Below are positions 51,633-58,522 of a stretch of DNA of 64,000 nucleotides, piece after piece. Under the pieces are notes generated by a model. The model was not told the origin of the DNA. It saw nothing but the letters and a program-made list of their open reading frames with translations, and ran no database searches. The stretch's first letter is position 1; every line of letters starts with the position of its first letter. This DNA comes from [Ruminococcus] lactaris ATCC 29176. Its GTDB lineage: Bacteria > Bacillota > Clostridia > Lachnospirales > Lachnospiraceae. Where the stretch lies: assembly GCF_025152405.1 (NCBI RefSeq), contig NZ_CP102292.1, positions 2,170,001-2,234,000 on the forward strand, read 5' to 3'. Both the position numbers and the translations under genes were made by a program.

Positions 51633-52779
51633 CCGTCAACACTCCACTTATATTATTATCTGTAAAAAATGTATTTCCACTGTAAAGGAACAGCACCTCT
51701 GAGATCCTGTAGGAACTGAGCAGTTCCTCGATCGTGCCACTATAATATCTCGGATCGACCACAACGATCTCCCGGTAATACGGTGTTAAAAACTGCACAA
51801 AGCAGTCTGCAAAAGAGTCCTTGATCAGAAGCAGTCTTTTGCTTTCTGTCGACACCGTCTTAATATCTACAACAGAAAAATCTCCTCCCAAAAAGACATC
51901 ATACTGATCCTTTGTATCCAGCTTTGAAGAATCAAAAAGAGAAGTCGTCCTTTTTCCTTCATCTACATAATCTACGATCACATCTGTATCACTGTCACTC
52001 GGAACATAAATATCAACCTGCTCTTTCTCGCTCAGATAAACACCGCTTTTGGATGCCAGCATTCCGTTAAAATCATTGGAAACCGCATAAGATACATATT
52101 TCCCTGAAATGTCTCCCTCGATTCCCAGCGAAGGAGCTGCCTCCTGAAATGCATAAAAAGCCCCCAGGGAAGTCCAGTGATGATCCGTCTTATAATAAAT
52201 CTTTTCATTCCGGTGCTTATTCAGGGCTGAGGCTGCATCGATCCATTCAACGGAACTTCCCAGTTCCTTCTTTACCATGCTTATGAGCTGTGTCTGATTC
52301 TCCACTTCTGCCATAGCCGGAAGCTTTGCTCCAAGAACCCCTGCCGCATCCGGTACAAGCATCATCCTCACCGGAAGATCCGTATTCGTCTCGGCAAAAT
52401 TCTGAATGGATTTCAGATTGTCTGCCAGATATTCCTGGTTCGGCAGCTCGATCTCCTCCAGCAGTTGTCCGTCTTTTCCTATGTATACTCCATGTTCCTT
52501 GCTGACACCTGCCAGTCTGTCCACACCGACCTTGATCGTTCTCCAGAAATCTCTGCCGACAAACTGATCTGACATATACCGCTCAAACTTTTCCATATAA
52601 TCGCCCGAAATCACATTTCCCCAGTTCCATTTCGGAGCAGATGCAAGCATTCTGTTCTCCTGCACTGACTTTTCTTTATCCGGTACAATGATATTGATCA
52701 AAAGAAATACAAACAATACCAAAATAAAAATTGTCCCTGTCACCCGCTCTAATGAGCCTCTCTGCTTCTTTTTCTTCAT
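51625..52779 (-). CDS. DHHW-family (AlgJ/AlgX-like) surface O-acetylation protein
   Basis: 384 residues. A signal-anchor (TIFILVLFVFLLINIIV) is followed by an extracytoplasmic domain with DQFVGRDFWR and the family-defining TDHHWTSLGAFYAF near residue 196, where Asp/His form the catalytic pair with a Ser in LLLIKDSFADCF. AlgJ/AlgX proteins transfer acetyl groups from the MBOAT partner to an exported polysaccharide. Last gene of the four-gene locus before rluF. Confidence 0.85.
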   Translation of the reverse strand: MKKKKQRGSLERVTGTIFILVLFVFLLINIIVPDKEKSVQENRMLASAPKWNWGNVISGDYMEKFERYMSDQFVGRDFWRTIKVGVDRLAGVSKEHGVYIGKDGQLLEEIELPNQEYLADNLKSIQNFAETNTDLPVRMMLVPDAAGVLGAKLPAMAEVENQTQLISMVKKELGSSVEWIDAASALNKHRNEKIYYKTDHHWTSLGAFYAFQEAAPSLGIEGDISGKYVSYAVSNDFNGMLASKSGVYLSEKEQVDIYVPSDSDTDVIVDYVDEGKRTTSLFDSSKLDTKDQYDVFLGGDFSVVDIKTVSTESKRLLLIKDSFADCFVQFLTPYYREIVVVDPRYYSGTIEELLSSYRISEVLFLYSGNTFFTDNNISGVLTGE

Positions 52780-52848
52780 ACTCTTTCACCTGAATCAGCC
52801 CTTTGGCTACGCATTTTCATTCACCTTCTGGCTCCGGTCTTTCTTCTT

Positions 52849-54258
52849 TTAAAATCTGAAATATAAAAATGGCTGATATGTCTCTGTTACCAGAAATGCC
52901 ACCGAAATTGCCATCATTCCGAAAAATAAAATCCCAGCTACAACTGTTCGTGCCGTCTCACTCTCCGGCAAACTGATGATCCTTCTCAGCAATCTGCCTC
53001 CAAATGCCGACATTCCGACCACCGCCAGCAGATAATACAGCCAGTGGGAAAAGAAGACATACCCTGCCCCCGCATCCAGCAGCCCGCCCCCTGTTCCGAC
53101 CATTGCTCCAAGATAACGGAAGGCTGCTCCCAGGCTCGGACTAAAGAAGAAGACCCAGCCGACCAGCACGCAGACTGCCGTATAGATTCTTCTGAGCGGT
53201 GACGGCAACCGGTCCACTTCTGACCCCCATACATATTTTTCCATCACCATCAGGACTCCGTAATAAAATCCCCACACAATAAAATTCCAGGCAGCTCCAT
53301 GCCACATTCCCGTCAGCGTCCAGACGATCAGCAGATTCAGGATATGCCTTCCTCCACTGCAATGGTTTCCGCCCAAAGGGATATAGACGTATTCACGAAA
53401 CCAGGTACTCAATGAAATATGCCATCTTCTCCAAAATTCCGTCACACTTCTCGACACATAAGGATGATCAAAATTCTTCTTCAGTTCAAAACCGAACATC
53501 CTCGAAAGTCCGATCGCCATATCAGAATATCCGCTAAAATCATAATAGATCTCAAACGCATATGTGATACAGCCGATCCATGCCATCGGAACAGAAAGGT
53601 TACTTGCTGAAATGGCTGAAATCTCCTCAAATACTGTCTTAAATGTATCCGCAAGTACTGCCTTTTTTGCAAGACCGATCAGGAACAGCATTGCCCCCTG
53701 TCCCAGCTTTCTTGCGGAGACTTTCCTCTGTGCAAGCTGTGGTTCTATATCTTCATACCGCACAATCGGCCCCGCGATCAGTTGCGGGAACAGGGCGATA
53801 TAAAGTGCAAAATTCAAAAGACTCCTCTGTGCCTTTGCTTTTCCCCGATAGACATCCACCACATAGGAAATGCCCTGAAAAGTATAGAAAGAAATCCCCA
53901 CCGGCAGAGCCAGTTCGCGGTAAGTAAGTTCCACTGAAGTCACGGAATTGACCAGCTCCAGGAAAAATCCGTAATACTTAAAGAAAAACAAAAGAGCCAG
54001 ATTCACAGCCACCGCAAAGATCATTCCCCGGTGAGCCTTTCTCTCATCCTCTGCATTTGCCGCAATCTCTCTTCCACAGCAATAATTCAGAAGAATACTT
54101 AAGATCATCAGAACCACATACACCGGTTCACCCCATGCATAAAAGATCAGGCTTGCCAGCAGAAGCAGTAAGTTGCGTATCTTAAGCGGTGCGAGATAAT
54201 ATACTGCCAGAACGACCGGCAAAAATAAAAATATAAACGTAAGACTGCTAAATAACAT
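52849..54258 (-). CDS. MBOAT-family O-acyltransferase (AlgI/DltB-like)
   Basis: About 469 residues from the ATG at 54258 (MLFSSLTFIFLFLPVV), with GAAGGG 8 nt upstream; the longer frame overlaps the previous gene without need. Around 11 helices; conserved segments include FDHPYVSRSVTEFWRRWHISLSTWFREYVYIPLGG and LTGMWHGAAWNF with the catalytic His. It moves acetyl groups across the membrane for the SGNH/DHHW proteins. Confidence 0.92.
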   Translation of the reverse strand: MLFSSLTFIFLFLPVVLAVYYLAPLKIRNLLLLLASLIFYAWGEPVYVVLMILSILLNYCCGREIAANAEDERKAHRGMIFAVAVNLALLFFFKYYGFFLELVNSVTSVELTYRELALPVGISFYTFQGISYVVDVYRGKAKAQRSLLNFALYIALFPQLIAGPIVRYEDIEPQLAQRKVSARKLGQGAMLFLIGLAKKAVLADTFKTVFEEISAISASNLSVPMAWIGCITYAFEIYYDFSGYSDMAIGLSRMFGFELKKNFDHPYVSRSVTEFWRRWHISLSTWFREYVYIPLGGNHCSGGRHILNLLIVWTLTGMWHGAAWNFIVWGFYYGVLMVMEKYVWGSEVDRLPSPLRRIYTAVCVLVGWVFFFSPSLGAAFRYLGAMVGTGGGLLDAGAGYVFFSHWLYYLLAVVGMSAFGGRLLRRIISLPESETARTVVAGILFFGMMAISVAFLVTETYQPFLYFRF

Positions 54259-54271
54259 CCTTCTTTCCCTT

Positions 54272-54757
54272 CTACAAGCTCTGGTCAAAAGCAGCTCTGT
54301 ACTCAGATGCCTTTGAAGATACTACATAAAAAATATAATTCCCACGGACACTGGTCTGTGCCTCTTCCAAAAGTTTCTCCTGCTCCGGCAGATATCCCTC
54401 AAAATCTTTTTTCCGCTCCTGCAGCCGCTGTTCTACCGCATCTGTCACCTGCTCCGTCTGACTGCTCTTTTTGACACAGATCATCAGGACTTCCTCGGCA
54501 TCGATACTTGATTCAGAAGAATAATACATCACACCCTCATAATCTGTACTGTTCAGCCCGAAGTTCCGCTTGAGCATCTGACCGTCCAGTTTCTTCATTC
54601 CGGTCGTATCAATGACTTTCTCCATGGAACTCTCCATCTCTGAAAAAGAGCGGTTACTTCCGCTTACATAAATCATAAGCAGGGCAATATAACCGAGAAT
54701 CAGAAGCAACACCGCATACGATGCAGCTTTCCATATTCCCTGTCTCTGTCTTGTCAT
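54272..54757 (-). CDS. DUF4358 membrane-anchored protein
   Basis: 161 residues. One N-terminal helix (AVLLLILGYIALLMIYV) is followed by the DUF4358 core: NFGLNSTDYEGVMYYSSESSIDAEEVLMICVK, a coiled region, then GNYIFYVVSS. The family is found almost only next to SGNH/MBOAT acylation genes in Clostridia, role unknown. It overlaps the SGNH gene by 4 bp. Confidence 0.8.
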   Translation of the reverse strand: MTRQRQGIWKAASYAVLLLILGYIALLMIYVSGSNRSFSEMESSMEKVIDTTGMKKLDGQMLKRNFGLNSTDYEGVMYYSSESSIDAEEVLMICVKKSSQTEQVTDAVEQRLQERKKDFEGYLPEQEKLLEEAQTSVRGNYIFYVVSSKASEYRAAFDQSL

Positions 54758-55509
54758 AATGTTGCTACCTCCGCCATATTCGTTGCCCAGACCGGATAAA
54801 ATTCTGCCTTGAAATGAATCCCGTCTTCTTCATAATAATTTTCCTGCACAAGTCCGGTATTATCAATAAATCCCAAATGCTTTCCATCGCACATTTCCTG
54901 CAATGCAGTATTATAATCTGCAATTTTCGCCAGTGCCGGTTCTTTTTCAGCCGCAGATGCACTGACCGGAAAGATCGAATTGATATAAATACGGACGGAC
55001 GGCATCTCTTTCGTGATCGACTCGATCACCGCTGCATATTTCTTAATAAACGCTTCTGTATCTCCGTCTGTTGCGATCACATCATTCATCCCATACGACA
55101 GGAACACGACCTGTGGGTTCAGCTTTTTTGCCTGACTGATCTGCTCGTCCAGTCCCTCCAGTTGTATCCCCCTCTTTGCAACAACACTTGAGGCATTCAG
55201 TACGTCATATTCACTGAATCCACTGCTGATTGAATCTCCCATCACCACTGCACCTGAAAAACGATCTTTCAGACTTCTCTCTGTATCCCCTGATGCCGGG
55301 TCTTTTGCCTCCAGGCTGGCAATCTTCTGCTCGATCACCTTGACCTCTTCATTTTCCTTTGACTGAATATATTCAATTCCCTTTTTTGTATCTGCATTTT
55401 CTGCTGTAAACTGCTTCACTCCGTGGATCACGACTCCCAGAAGAATCAGCACAGTAATACAGCCTGCTCCAATATAGATTCGTGAAATTTTTTTCTTTCT
55501 TTTTTCCAT
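54754..55509 (-). CDS. SGNH/GDSL-type esterase, surface-anchored
   Basis: 251 residues. An N-terminal helix (IGAGCITVLILLGVVI) and a coiled-coil spacer precede the SGNH domain: GDSISSGF (Ser), SYGMND (Asn), and DGIHFKAEF with the Asp-x-x-His pair. It probably acts as the O-acetyltransferase or esterase in the same pathway as the MBOAT and DHHW proteins downstream. First gene of the operon, with a strong promoter. Confidence 0.88.
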   Translation of the reverse strand: MEKRKKKISRIYIGAGCITVLILLGVVIHGVKQFTAENADTKKGIEYIQSKENEEVKVIEQKIASLEAKDPASGDTERSLKDRFSGAVVMGDSISSGFSEYDVLNASSVVAKRGIQLEGLDEQISQAKKLNPQVVFLSYGMNDVIATDGDTEAFIKKYAAVIESITKEMPSVRIYINSIFPVSASAAEKEPALAKIADYNTALQEMCDGKHLGFIDNTGLVQENYYEEDGIHFKAEFYPVWATNMAEVATL

Positions 55510-55547
55510 TCTTTTCTCTCTTTCAAGACTGAGATTTCTAACTATTT

Positions 55548-55608
55548 ATAATACGTTTTTTTCAGATAAAAGTCAAATTTGACATCTGAACCTCTCCGAC
55601 CCTATAAT
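55548..55608. promoter_or_regulatory. Back-to-back divergent promoters
   Basis: Plus strand: TTGACA (55579-55584), 18 nt, TATAAT (55603-55608), for the permease. Minus strand: TTGACT (55576-55571), 17 nt, TATTAT (55553-55548), for the SGNH operon. The two -35 boxes are halves of the perfect 12-bp palindrome GTCAAATTTGAC (55572-55583). Confidence 0.75.
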
Positions 55609-55644
55609 TAACGATATCATAAAGGAAAGACAGAGGACAAAATC

Positions 55645-57051
55645 ATGACAAATGAAAAAAAAGAAACTCCCGTTGCTGCTGTCAGCACGGAAAATATTTA
55701 TCGTCTGAACGGACGTGTTCCACTGGGGAAAGCAATTCCTTTTGGTCTTCAGCACGTACTGGCAATGTTCGTCTCCAATCTTGCACCGGTTCTGATTGTA
55801 TGCAGCGCCGCACTGGTACGTGGATCCGGTGAGCCACTGACAGGTGCTGAGATCACCCAGCTTCTCCAGTGTGCTATGTTTGCTGCCGGAATCGGTACAT
55901 GTATGCAGTTGTATCCGATCTGGAAGATTGGATCAAGACTTCCTATTGTAATGGGTGTCAGTTTTACATTTCTCGGAAGTCTTCTGATGATCTGTACTAA
56001 TCCCGAACTCGGATATGAAGGAATGATCGGGGCAGTCATCCTTGGCGGTATTTTTGAAGGCCTGGTTGGTTTAAGTGCCAAATACTGGAAACGTTTTCTT
56101 ACTCCTGTGGTATCAGCCTGCGTGGTCATCGCCATCGGTTACTCCCTGCTATCCGTCGGAATGGATTCCTGGGGCGGTGGTAATGGTGCAGAAGACTTCG
56201 GTTCCTGGTATCATTTACTGATCGGACTGATCACACTGGTTGTATGTCTGGTTTCCCGTTATCTCCTGAAAGGTGTCTATAAGAACCTGAACATTCTGGT
56301 CGGACTGATCGTCGGATATATCATTTCTGCACTTTTTACAGTTACAGGGGTCGCAAAAATGATCAACTTCTCCAGCATCGGAACAACCATCCACCAGGTT
56401 GGATATTTCAGTCTTCCGAAACTGGTCTTCTTCACGGATCACAAACCGGTCTTTGATCTTGGGGCTTTTCTCACGATTGCGATCGTATTCCTTGTATCTG
56501 CCGCAGAGACAACCGGTGCTACAACGGCTGTTGCAACCGGTGCTCTCCACCGTGATCTGAAAATGGAAGAACTGCAGGGTTCTCTTGCTGTAGACGGCTT
56601 TTCCAGTGCCATTTCCGGCTGCTTCGGATGCCTTCCGCTGACTTCTTTCAGTCAGAATGTAGGACTGGTGACCATGACCGGTGTAATCAACCGATTTACG
56701 ATCCTGATGGGAGCATTAATCCTGATTCTTGCCTCTCTTTTCCCGCCGCTGGGAGCATTCTTCAACTCTCTCCCACAGGCTGTTCTTGGAGGCTGTACTG
56801 TTATGATGTTCGGATCGATCATGTATGAGGGAATCAAGATGCTGAAAGAATGTAAATTCGATGACCGGACAATGATCATCGTTTCCCTTTCTTTTGCAAT
56901 CGGTGTCGGACTGACCCAGACTTCCGGAAACTTTTTCTCCGCCTTCCCATCTGAAGTCGGTGATATTTTCAACGGAAATGCAGTTGCAGGAGTTTTTGTT
57001 GTCTCCCTGCTCTTAAGTCTGATCCTGCCAAAGCACAAAGAAGAAGCTTAA
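55645..57051 (+). CDS. NCS2 nucleobase:cation symporter (xanthine/uracil permease)
   Basis: 468 residues, about 12-14 helices. Family motifs are FGLQHVLAMFVSNLAPVLIV in helix 1, the QLYPIWKIGSRLPIVMGVSFTF region, SAAETTGATTA in helix 8 and the nearby GFSSAISGCFGCLP, followed by TSFSQNVGLVTMTGV, which favours xanthine/uric acid-type permeases over UraA. No purine riboswitch is present; the leader is about 30 nt. Confidence 0.9.
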   Translation: MTNEKKETPVAAVSTENIYRLNGRVPLGKAIPFGLQHVLAMFVSNLAPVLIVCSAALVRGSGEPLTGAEITQLLQCAMFAAGIGTCMQLYPIWKIGSRLPIVMGVSFTFLGSLLMICTNPELGYEGMIGAVILGGIFEGLVGLSAKYWKRFLTPVVSACVVIAIGYSLLSVGMDSWGGGNGAEDFGSWYHLLIGLITLVVCLVSRYLLKGVYKNLNILVGLIVGYIISALFTVTGVAKMINFSSIGTTIHQVGYFSLPKLVFFTDHKPVFDLGAFLTIAIVFLVSAAETTGATTAVATGALHRDLKMEELQGSLAVDGFSSAISGCFGCLPLTSFSQNVGLVTMTGVINRFTILMGALILILASLFPPLGAFFNSLPQAVLGGCTVMMFGSIMYEGIKMLKECKFDDRTMIIVSLSFAIGVGLTQTSGNFFSAFPSEVGDIFNGNAVAGVFVVSLLLSLILPKHKEEA

Positions 57052-57114
57052 TTTATTAAGTTTTCTGATCTGCATGGAGCAACGAGACTTTATTTTCCCG
57101 AAAGGATTTTAACT

Positions 57115-57627
57115 ATGATTTCACTGACATTGACGAATGTTAAAAAATTTATGTCCCAGCTTCTGATGACAGAGACTTTCGACCGCTTTTCTTTTATTGA
57201 AGGCGAGATCGTAACTTTTAACACGTTCAAACTGGATGGATATCTCCAAAAAGATTTTTTTGATGCACCGGACGGATACGAATCTGAATCTTCTCCCACT
57301 CCTTTGGAAGAATATTCCCGCTGGGGAGATATCCGGGAATTTTGCTTTTCCCTCATCAAAGGAAAGCGGACACCTTTGAGTTTCCGCTTGATCCTGAGTC
57401 TGTCACCGGATAATATCGTCCGGCTTATGGAGCAGACTGTTCCTGAAATGTCCCCGGAAGATGTGCAGGGACTTTACCTGAATCTGAAATTCGACGGTAT
57501 GCATCTGACCTGTATTACCGGAACTTCTTTCCGTACTTTTACAATGGATAAATCTTTAGAACATGCCTGGGATGAAATGGTAAAGAAATTCTTTCTAAAA
57601 AAAGAAATTGAATTTGAGATTGCGTAA
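57115..57627 (+). CDS. DUF5721-like protein, unknown function
   Basis: 170 residues, soluble, beginning MISLTLTNVKKFMSQLLMTE, with a middle RLILSLSPDNIVRLMEQTV and a C-terminal LKFDGMHLTCITGTSFRTFT. It resembles proteins listed as DUF5721 in Lachnospiraceae, from memory. It follows the permease by 63 bp on the same strand, probably in one transcript that would read on into the structured element at 57634. Confidence 0.6.
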   Translation: MISLTLTNVKKFMSQLLMTETFDRFSFIEGEIVTFNTFKLDGYLQKDFFDAPDGYESESSPTPLEEYSRWGDIREFCFSLIKGKRTPLSFRLILSLSPDNIVRLMEQTVPEMSPEDVQGLYLNLKFDGMHLTCITGTSFRTFTMDKSLEHAWDEMVKKFFLKKEIEFEIA

Positions 57628-57633
57628 GGAAGG

Positions 57634-57953
57634 TAAATTTGTATTTGTTGGGGTGAAAATATCGCAACAGCAGGAAGTGTTTCTGACAGAAGAGCGTCCA
57701 TATCCGCCCTTGTTGTTGCATCGCAGTGCAGGACCCGCTTTACCTCAGCCCGTTGACAACTTGTAACAGGAACGTGGAAACACTCGTGCAGAGGCACTCC
57801 TGTTTACGTTCCTTAACAAGTTGGGCAAAGTGTCTTCGGAACGCTCCCTGTCAATGCACTGCTCACGCAACAGCAAGGGCGGATATTGGATTTTTCAAAT
57901 CAGAATGCTTTTCTCGCACCGGAACATTTTCTCTCAACAAACACGAAATTTCA
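57634..57953 (+). ncRNA. Structured element, copy A (left, plus orientation)
   Basis: About 315 nt, no credible gene. Nested helices seen directly: P0 AAATTTG...TTTGTTG with CAACAAAC..AAATTT (57636-57650 / 57935-57951); P1 57700-57712 with 57874-57886 (13 bp, no mismatch) plus GTTGC/GCAAC; P2 GCAGTGCA (57723-57730) with TGCACTGC (57855-57862); P3 CAACTTGT/ACAAGTTG (57757-57764 / 57816-57823); P4 GGAACGT/ACGTTCC; P5 AAACA/TGTTT; tip GTGC-AGAG-GCAC. Between P3 and P2 lies the block AAAGTGTCTTCGGAACGCT. Copy B on the other strand keeps this fold with different stem sequences. Confidence 0.75.
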
Positions 57954-57963
57954 AATAAGAAGT

Positions 57964-58199
57964 AGAAAGCCGGATGGCTATCAACTAAGATAAATGATCT
58001 GTCCAATAGTAAAGATGTCGGGGTCAAAAGCCCCCGACTTTGATGCTCATATCGGGGCGGGTTCTAAGGTCTTTCACCCACCTATGAGCAAGCTCATGTG
58101 GGCTTAGACCTTTTGACCCTGGCATCTAGTCAATACAATATCTACTATCTAATATTTACGATCGAATATCTTAGTCAATAGCCATCCGGCTTTTTTCTA
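57964..58199. ncRNA. Central long-range palindrome between copies A and B
   Basis: Outer stem: AGAAAGCCGGATGGCTAT (57964-57981) with 58178-58195, then ACTAAGATA (57984-57992) with TATCTTAGT (58167-58175). Inner stem of 18 bp with two G:U pairs: 58013-58030 with 58109-58126. Inside are CCCCGA/CGGGG, and a GGTCT-CCCAC-ATGAG / CTCAT-GTGGG-AGACC hairpin (58069-58110). A T run follows the outer stem on the plus strand, so it could end a plus-strand transcript. Confidence 0.7.
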
Positions 58200-58204
58200 T
58201 TTTT

Positions 58205-58515
58205 TTTAAATTTGCATTGTTGAGTGAATACGCTGTGGAGCTAAAAACTTCTTATCGAGATGGTCAGCGGAAAGCAAGGTGTTCCTGAGCAGGTGCATTA
58301 GCAGGGAGCGTTCCGAAGACACTTTGCAGCGTTTGTTAGAGAAAGTAAATCGAGTGCCATTGCACGAAGATTTCCACTTTCGAGTTACAAACGGTCAACG
58401 GGCTGAGGTAAAGCGGGCCTGCACTGCGAAGGAATATCCCTGCTTTCCGCGTCCGATTCGTCACAAAGAAGTCTTTTTCTTTACAAGCGTATCTCCCAAA
58501 CAACTACAAATTTAA
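58205..58515 (-). ncRNA. Structured element, copy B (right, minus orientation)
   Basis: About 310 nt; read on the minus strand it is a homologue of copy A. P0 AAATTTGTAGTTGTT with AACAATGCAAATTT; P1 GCGGAAAGCA/TGCTTTCCGC (58441-58450 / 58267-58276) plus TTCCT/AGGAA; P2 GCAG-TGCA/TGCA-CTGC; P3 CGTTTGT/ACAAACG (58330-58336 / 58387-58393); P4 GAAAGT/ACTTTC; P5 AAATC/GATTT; tip GTGC-AATG-GCAC. The GG bulge between P4 and P5 and the AAAGTGTCTTCGGAACGCT block are unchanged from copy A. It ends 8 bp past the htpG stop. Confidence 0.75.
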
Positions 58516-58522
58516 ACAGGTA

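Noticed and set aside
55609-55644. Purine riboswitch before the NCS2 permease
   Set aside because: The leader is about 30 nt and has none of the purine aptamer sequence.
57726-57965. A 79-residue reading frame inside copy A
   Set aside because: It is not shared with copy B and the base changes follow RNA pairing rather than codons.
58279-58515. A 78-residue reading frame inside copy B
   Set aside because: It runs across the paired stems, has no ribosome-binding site, and the corresponding part of copy A is not conserved as protein.
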